From: an uncultured Oscillospiraceae bacterium
Lineage (GTDB): Bacteria > Bacillota > Clostridia > Oscillospirales > Acutalibacteraceae
DNA length: 11,443 nucleotides
Direction of reading: 5' to 3'
NCBI GenBank assembly: GCA_900553255.1
Contig: USCI01000073.1
Location: forward strand, 1 to 11,443
Below the pieces are notes generated by a model. It made no database searches, was not told the DNA's origin, and saw only the letters and a list, made by a program, of their open reading frames with translations. A program made the translations under genes and the position numbers. This document shows, one piece after another, positions 7,181-11,443 of the stretch; position 1 is the first letter of the stretch, and every line of letters begins with the position of its first letter.

Positions 7181-7209
7181 TTCCCTTTTGTCCGGTTTTG
7201 TGGTATACT
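7181..7209 (+). promoter_or_regulatory. Promoter of the oxidoreductase/aconitase-X operon
   Basis: A full extended -10 TGGTATACT (7201-7209) lies 46 nt before the TTG start. The -35 position at 17 nt (TTCCCT, 7181-7186) is poor, as often tolerated with TGn. The element CGGT recurs at 7169, 7178 and 7193, overlapping the -35 region, and could mark an activator or repressor site. No terminator is visible after the stop at 7152. Confidence 0.6.
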
Positions 7210-7255
7210 GTCTGGAAAGAAAAGGCAGACGCCTTTGAGGAAAGGGAGGAGCACA

Positions 7256-9517
7256 TTGAAGACCGATCCGAAAATTCAGGAGCTGGTGGATGGCTACGGC
7301 GACTGGTTCAGGGATGAGAAGCGCCTGCGCTGCGGGCAGATGACCAAGCAGCTGTATCCCTATGACACCATGTTTTCGCCGATCCGTATCAACCGGCTGA
7401 CGGTCAAAAACCGTCTGGTGATGGCGCCGATGGGCAATATTTCGATGTGTGAGGAGACCGGCCGCCCGAACGATAAGATGATCCAGTATTTCATCGAACG
7501 GGCAAAGGGCGGCGTGGGGCTGATCACCTCCGGCCTTGTGCCGGTTAGCTTCGGGATTGACCCGTCGATCATCGAGCTGGGGCAGCTGAGCTATTTCCCG
7601 CGCATCGACCGCACCCGTACGGTGTTTGCCGCGTGGCGGGATATCGCGGCGGGGGTGCATGCCTACGGGGCGAAATTCTTCATCCAGCTGACCCCGGGCC
7701 TCGGCCGCGTCGGCAATCCGCAGTGCCTGATCAATTCGCTGAAAATGCCGGTCTCGGCGTCGTGGAACCCGAATTTCTATATGGCGCAGGTGCCCTGCCG
7801 GCCGCTCAGCGGCGGAAAGCTGCGGAAAATCATCAAAAACGCGGGACAGGCGGCCGCCGATGCCAAAGCGGCGCAGATCGACGGCGTGTATCTGCATGGG
7901 CATGAGGGCTACCTGCTTGAGCAGCTGACCAACCCGGCCTTCAACCGCCGGCGGCTCGGCCATTTTGCCGACTGGCAGGCGTTCGGCGTGGATATGGTGC
8001 GGGAAATCCGCCGCCGCGTGGGGGATGCCTACCCGATCATGTACCGCATCGACCTGTCGCTTGCCCTGGGTGAGACCTACGGCGAGAAGATGCGCGGCAC
8101 CTCGCTGAAGAAATTCATGAATGGCCGTACCGTCGAGATGACCATCGATTACATGAAAAACCTCGTGAAAGCGGGCGTTGACATGTTCGACGTGGACCTC
8201 GGCTGCTACGATAACTGGTGGCTGCCGCACCCGCCCGGGTCGATGCCGCCCGGCTGCTTCCTGGAGGTGGCACAGCTGGTCAAGGAGCGGTTTGCGAAGG
8301 ACGGCGTAAAGTCGAATGCGGGTATGGAGGTGCCGGTGGTCGGCGTCGGCAAGCTGGGCTATCCGGATCTGGCGGAAGCGGCGCTGCGCGGCGGCATGTG
8401 CGACATGGTGATGCTCGGCCGCCCGCTGCTGGCGGATCCCGAGTGGCCGATCAAGGCGTACCAGGGCCGGGTAGAGGATATCTGCCCGTGCATCGGCTGC
8501 CAGGAGGGCTGCCTGAATGAATTTGTTGAAGGCGGGCACCCGCAGTGCGCGGTCAATCCCCGCACCGCCTTTGAGCATGTGTATCCGGCCGTCCCGCCGC
8601 AGGCGGAGAAGCCGAAGAAGATCGGGGTGGTCGGCGCCGGACCGGCGGGTGTGATGCTGGCGGTGGAGGCCGCCCGGCGCGGCCATCATGTCCAGCTGCT
8701 GGAAAAAAGCGGCCGGATCGGAGGGCGCCTGCTGCCGGGCGGGGTGCCGAAGATCAAATTTGATATCGCGAACTACCGGCAGTATCTGGAGCATCTGGTG
8801 CAGAAAACGGCCGAAACCCATGACCTGACCTTCCTGCCGAACACGGCGGCGGATGCGGACTGGCTGGCGCAGCAGGGCTATGACGCGGTGGTGGTGGCGA
8901 CCGGCTCGGCGGATACAAAGCTGCCGCTGCCGGGCTTTGACAGTGCCAACGTCGTGCAGGCGACCGAGCTGCTGATGCACCCGGAAAAAGCGGAGGGCGC
9001 CAAAAACGTGGTGGTTGTCGGCGCCGGCGTGGTCGGCTGCGAGACGGCGTACTGGCTTCGGTACGAGCACGATAAGGACGTCAAGGTGGTGGAAATGACC
9101 CCCTACATCATGAACCACGTCTGTACCGCCAACCGCGGGCACCTGATCCATTATCTGCAGCGCGCCGGCGTGGAGCTGCTCAACTGCACCCGGGTCACCG
9201 GCTATGCGGACGGCAGCGTGCAGGCGATGCGCAATGTGTCGAAGACGGTGCCGGATCCCTATGTGACCTGGCATCCGATCCTGCCGGAGAACGTGGAGAA
9301 CCCGCTTGCCCCCAAGCTGAAGACGGAGGAGCAGGCGATTTCCCTGCCTGCCGATCTGGTGGTCATCGCCGCCGGCGGGCGCGCGGACGATGCGTTGTTC
9401 CTCGAGCTGCAGCGCCGCCGCATCGCTCCTGAGGTGTACAACATCGGCGACAGCCTGCAGGTAGGCAAAGTGCACGAGGCGGTGCGCGCGGCCTATGCGC
9501 TCGCGCGTACGCTGTAA
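7256..9517 (+). CDS. FMN/4Fe-4S/FAD old-yellow-enzyme oxidoreductase (enoate/dienoyl-CoA reductase-like)
   Basis: The 753-aa protein has the three-part layout of 2,4-dienoyl-CoA reductase, 2-enoate reductase and BaiCD/BaiH enzymes. An OYE-type TIM barrel for FMN begins near residue 38 (MFSPIRINRLTVKNRLVMAPM). Next come the 4Fe-4S cysteines C412, C415, C419 and C431 in the canonical C-x2-C-x3-C-x11-C pattern. Last are the FAD fold GAGPAG (G460-G465) and the NAD(P) fold GAGVVG (G589-G594), ending in IGDSLQVGKVHEAVRAAY. Family members use NAD(P)H to reduce activated C=C bonds, and some act on other groups. The protein is longer than the roughly 670-aa norm, with about 37 extra residues at the N terminus. 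TTG at 7256 is taken as start because GGGAGG lies 6 nt before it; a TTG at 7235 lacks a site. It is the first gene of an operon with both aconitase-X subunits, which suggests its substrate is their product. Confidence 0.88.
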   Translation: MKTDPKIQELVDGYGDWFRDEKRLRCGQMTKQLYPYDTMFSPIRINRLTVKNRLVMAPMGNISMCEETGRPNDKMIQYFIERAKGGVGLITSGLVPVSFGIDPSIIELGQLSYFPRIDRTRTVFAAWRDIAAGVHAYGAKFFIQLTPGLGRVGNPQCLINSLKMPVSASWNPNFYMAQVPCRPLSGGKLRKIIKNAGQAAADAKAAQIDGVYLHGHEGYLLEQLTNPAFNRRRLGHFADWQAFGVDMVREIRRRVGDAYPIMYRIDLSLALGETYGEKMRGTSLKKFMNGRTVEMTIDYMKNLVKAGVDMFDVDLGCYDNWWLPHPPGSMPPGCFLEVAQLVKERFAKDGVKSNAGMEVPVVGVGKLGYPDLAEAALRGGMCDMVMLGRPLLADPEWPIKAYQGRVEDICPCIGCQEGCLNEFVEGGHPQCAVNPRTAFEHVYPAVPPQAEKPKKIGVVGAGPAGVMLAVEAARRGHHVQLLEKSGRIGGRLLPGGVPKIKFDIANYRQYLEHLVQKTAETHDLTFLPNTAADADWLAQQGYDAVVVATGSADTKLPLPGFDSANVVQATELLMHPEKAEGAKNVVVVGAGVVGCETAYWLRYEHDKDVKVVEMTPYIMNHVCTANRGHLIHYLQRAGVELLNCTRVTGYADGSVQAMRNVSKTVPDPYVTWHPILPENVENPLAPKLKTEEQAISLPADLVVIAAGGRADDALFLELQRRRIAPEVYNIGDSLQVGKVHEAVRAAYALARTL

Positions 9518-9538
9518 GATGCGGAAAGGATGAGTACA

Positions 9539-10822
9539 GTGGAAAAGACCCGGATGCAGCTGACGCCGGAGGAGCAGGCGATGCTCGACGGCGCGCAGGG
9601 CGAAACGATGGCCAAGGTGATGAAGACCCTGGTGATGTACGGCGAGACCTTCGGCGCGGACAAAATGGTGCCGATCGACGGACCGGCGCACCTGGTCACC
9701 TCCTTTGGCATCTCGATCATGTCGGCGGTGTTCGACGTGATGGATGAGTTGATTGCGGCGGGCGTGAAGGCGCAGGAGCCGTTTACGGTGGATCCGCGCC
9801 CGGTGGATCATGAAAACGTGCCGAGCAATCTGCTGCAGAAGATCGTGTTCAGCGTCATGTACGGTAAACAGAAGGACTACGAGGAACAGCTGCGCAAGCT
9901 CGGCCTGAAAAACGATAAGGCGTTTTCCTGCACCTGTTATATGGATCAGGTGGGGAATATCCCGAAACGCGGCGATATCCTCAGCTGGTCGGAATCCTCG
10001 GCGGTGGTGTATGCCAACTCGGTGCTCGGCGCGCGCTGTAACCGCAATTCGGCGTTTATCGACCTGTTCGGCGCGATTGTGGGCAAGGTGCCGCGCTTTG
10101 ACCTGCTCACCGATGAGGGCCGGCGGGCCAAATGGGTGATCGAGGTCAAAACTTCGAAAAAGCCCGAGGCGCAGATCCTTGGCAGCGCGATCGGGCTGAA
10201 GGTGATGGAGGATGTCCCGTACATAAAGGGCCTGACCGCTTTCATCGGCGATACCCTCGACGACGCGGCGAAGGCGTATCTTAAGGATATGGGCGCGGCG
10301 AGCGCCTCAAACGGCGCGGTCGGGCTGTACCACGTGGAGGGACTGACCCCCGAGGCGGCGGATCTGGGGGATAGCCTGATCCGCGAAGACGCGCAGGTGT
10401 ATGTCATCGACGATGCCGAGCTCGAGCGGGTGAAGGCCAGCTACCCGGTGATGTGGGAGGATCCGCAGGCGAAACCGAAGCTGTGCTTCCTCGGCTGCCC
10501 GCATATGTCGATCGAACAGCTCAGGGAATGGACCGAGCGGCTCGAGGGCGGTCTGAAGGCGTCCGGCCGCAGCAAGGTGGCGGTCAAGACGGTGCTGACC
10601 GCGGCGCCGGAGGTGCTCGACGAGTTCCGGACGACGCCGTATTTTGCGCGGCTGCGCGCGACCGGTGCGAGGCTGTCGTATATCTGCCCGCTGATGTATA
10701 TGAATAACCCGATGTGCAAGAAACTGCCGGTGATCACCAACTCGAATAAGCTGCGTACCTACACGGTATCGCGCTATTATACCGACGATGAGATCACGGC
10801 GATTCTCACCGGGCGGAATTGA
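9539..10822 (+). CDS. Aconitase X large (catalytic) subunit
   Basis: The 427-aa protein belongs to the AcnX catalytic family (formerly DUF521). It opens with MQLTPEEQAMLDG (residues 6-18) and has the hallmark SWSESSAVVYANSVLGAR (150-166), the CTCY segment (131-134), LGCPHMS (318-324) and ICPLMY (382-387). Characterised AcnX enzymes are dehydratases: cis-3-hydroxy-L-proline dehydratase in bacteria and mevalonate-5-phosphate dehydratase in archaea. They carry an Fe-S cluster; here C131, C133, C167, C320, C383 and C393 are candidate ligands. The segment after NSVLGAR reads CNRN where I recall TNRE in typical members, and PRFDLL replaces the usual P-x-Y-G-L-H. The substrate is therefore unassigned. 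GTG at 9539 is preferred because AAAGGA (9525-9530) is 8 nt upstream; the ATG at 9530 overlaps that site. The gene lies 21 nt after the oxidoreductase gene and 22 nt before the small subunit gene. Confidence 0.88.
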   Translation: MEKTRMQLTPEEQAMLDGAQGETMAKVMKTLVMYGETFGADKMVPIDGPAHLVTSFGISIMSAVFDVMDELIAAGVKAQEPFTVDPRPVDHENVPSNLLQKIVFSVMYGKQKDYEEQLRKLGLKNDKAFSCTCYMDQVGNIPKRGDILSWSESSAVVYANSVLGARCNRNSAFIDLFGAIVGKVPRFDLLTDEGRRAKWVIEVKTSKKPEAQILGSAIGLKVMEDVPYIKGLTAFIGDTLDDAAKAYLKDMGAASASNGAVGLYHVEGLTPEAADLGDSLIREDAQVYVIDDAELERVKASYPVMWEDPQAKPKLCFLGCPHMSIEQLREWTERLEGGLKASGRSKVAVKTVLTAAPEVLDEFRTTPYFARLRATGARLSYICPLMYMNNPMCKKLPVITNSNKLRTYTVSRYYTDDEITAILTGRN

Positions 10823-10844
10823 GCCGGAAAGGAAGGGCAGGAGC

Positions 10845-11291
10845 ATGAAAAAGGAATTTAAGGGCCGTCCGGTGGTACCGGGAGCGGTCAGCGCGCCGGC
10901 GGTGGTATCGCACGGCGGGCTCAATACCCTCGCGACCTTCCAGAAGAGCCTGCTGGCCAAGGCGAAGGAAGCGGTCTGCGCGGATCAGAATAACCCGGAT
11001 CTGTATAATAAGGTGCTCACCGGCAAGGCGCTGTGCCTGCCGAAGACCATCGGTTCCACCACCGGCGGCATGGTGCTGCATACGGCGTGCGCGATGGGGG
11101 TGGCGCCGGCGGTGATGCTGTTTTCGGAGCCGATAGACTCCCTTGCGGCCGCAGGGGCGATTCTGGCGGATGTCTGGACCGATAACCGCATGCCGGCGGT
11201 GGACAGCCTGGGGGAGGAATTTCTCGCCTATGTCAAGGACGGCATGACCATTACGGTGGCTGATGACGGCACCGTGACGGTGGAGGACTGA
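10845..11291 (+). CDS. Aconitase X small (swivel) subunit
   Basis: The 148-aa protein matches the AcnX swivel domain (formerly DUF126). It has GRPVVPG (7-13), ALCLPKTIGSTTGGMVL (62-78) with the conserved serine/threonine patch at 71-73, GVAPAVMLF (85-93) and the AGAILAD (103-109) and MPAVD (116-120) segments. In two-subunit AcnX enzymes this domain closes over the Fe-S site of the large subunit. The usual FWGGVDPxTG segment between the first two motifs is missing and is replaced by a longer lysine- and alanine-rich stretch (about 28-60). The ATG at 10845 has GCAGGAG just ahead. The gene ends the operon, followed at once by a terminator. Confidence 0.88.
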   Translation: MKKEFKGRPVVPGAVSAPAVVSHGGLNTLATFQKSLLAKAKEAVCADQNNPDLYNKVLTGKALCLPKTIGSTTGGMVLHTACAMGVAPAVMLFSEPIDSLAAAGAILADVWTDNRMPAVDSLGEEFLAYVKDGMTITVADDGTVTVED

Positions 11292-11294
11292 ACG

Positions 11295-11335
11295 CATAAA
11301 AAGAGAGGGCAGCTTTGCTGCCCTCTCTTTTTATG
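11295..11335. terminator. Perfect 19-bp terminator hairpin after the aconitase-X operon
   Basis: The arms at 11295-11313 and 11317-11335 pair perfectly over 19 bp around a TTT loop, with a GC-rich core GAGAGGGCAGC. The A-run in the left arm and T-run in the right arm make the element symmetrical, so it could stop transcription from either side. It begins 4 nt after the stop codon at 11291. Confidence 0.92.
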
Positions 11336-11339
11336 TCAG

Positions 11340-11443
11340 CGTGTCGAAAAACTGGTTGGCAGATAGCAAGTTGCCCAAATGCGGCGTAAGACGCCGCATC
11401 GGGAAACCCCTTGATAGGGTTTCCCACGACGCAACAGCCCACC
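11340..11443. repeat. Hairpin-rich non-coding segment, probable dispersed intergenic repeat (cut by window end)
   Basis: This stretch holds two strong hairpins in tandem: ATGCGGCGT (11379-11387) with ACGCCGCAT (11391-11399), loop AAG; and GGGAAACCC (11401-11409) with GGGTTTCCC (11417-11425), loop CTTGATA. It starts directly after a terminator, contains no start codon with a ribosome binding site, and a minus-strand frame through it would overrun the terminator. It resembles, from memory, intergenic tails seen many times over in Oscillospiraceae genomes. Copy number cannot be tested inside one window. Confidence 0.5.

Noticed and set aside
7064..9811. Very long minus-strand open frame opposite the oxidoreductase gene
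   Set aside because: It is the antisense shadow of a well-supported GC-rich gene: the His/Arg/Leu-rich translation shows no recognisable domain, and there are no start signals.
70..11425. Similar AAACCC/GGGTTT hairpin arms at 70-88 and 11401-11425, as possible ends of one mobile unit
   Set aside because: The similarity is only 6 bases per arm, the loops and flanks differ, and there is no transposase or target duplication, so chance is more likely.
11251..11442. Minus-strand frame of about 63 codons through the right-edge segment
   Set aside because: It runs through the terminator hairpin and the end of the aconitase-X small subunit gene and has no ribosome binding site; the segment is better explained as a hairpin repeat.

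Overview
The window is GC-rich and looks like a chromosomal segment of an anaerobic Clostridia-type Firmicute, plausibly a gut member of the Oscillospiraceae. The reasons are AAAGGA/GGAGG-type ribosome binding sites, TGnTATACT/TTGACA-type vegetative promoters, TTG and GTG starts, a membrane-anchored SbcC-like ATPase of the YhaN type, and a family mix typical of that group. The taxonomic call is an inference from gene content; no rRNA or tRNA gene is present.

Layout from left to right. (1) Positions 1-288 hold no complete gene. A near-consensus leftward promoter (186-214) with an inverted repeat around its -35 drives a leader of about 160 nt into a gene that begins at the left edge and leaves the window. 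A terminator at 244-279 closes the next leftward operon. (2) 289-1502 on the minus strand is a two-gene operon: an Rrf2-family regulator with three cysteines in the usual Fe-S region, coupled by an ATGA overlap to an AadA/DUF4111-like nucleotidyltransferase. (3) 1503-1808 is a divergent regulatory region with a promoter in each direction. (4) 1809-5392 encodes an SbcD/Mre11-like phosphoesterase and an SbcC/Rad50-like ATPase, again overlapping as ATGA. The ATPase carries a transmembrane hairpin in the middle of its coiled coil and no zinc hook. (5) 5400-5963 (minus) is a small helical protein resembling DUF47/PhoU-like proteins. It converges on the ATPase gene and diverges from (6) 6040-7152, a DUF3810-type membrane protein with a zincin motif HELAH. 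(7) 7256-11291 is a three-gene operon with its own extended -10 promoter and a perfect 19-bp terminator hairpin. It encodes an FMN/4Fe-4S/FAD old-yellow-enzyme oxidoreductase (753 aa) and the large and small subunits of an aconitase-X type dehydratase. (8) 11340-11443 holds two strong hairpins in non-coding sequence and looks like the start of a dispersed intergenic repeat cut by the window edge.

The most interesting region is the aconitase-X/enoate-reductase-like operon. A dehydratase that makes a C=C (or C=N) bond sits beside a flavoenzyme whose family reduces activated C=C bonds, which suggests a two-step dehydration-reduction pathway for a hydroxy acid. Both aconitase-X subunits depart from the motifs I remember for characterised members, so the substrate is unknown. 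The other operons look like DNA-end processing at the membrane (SbcCD-like pair) and a possible stress- or redox-controlled nucleotidyltransferase.
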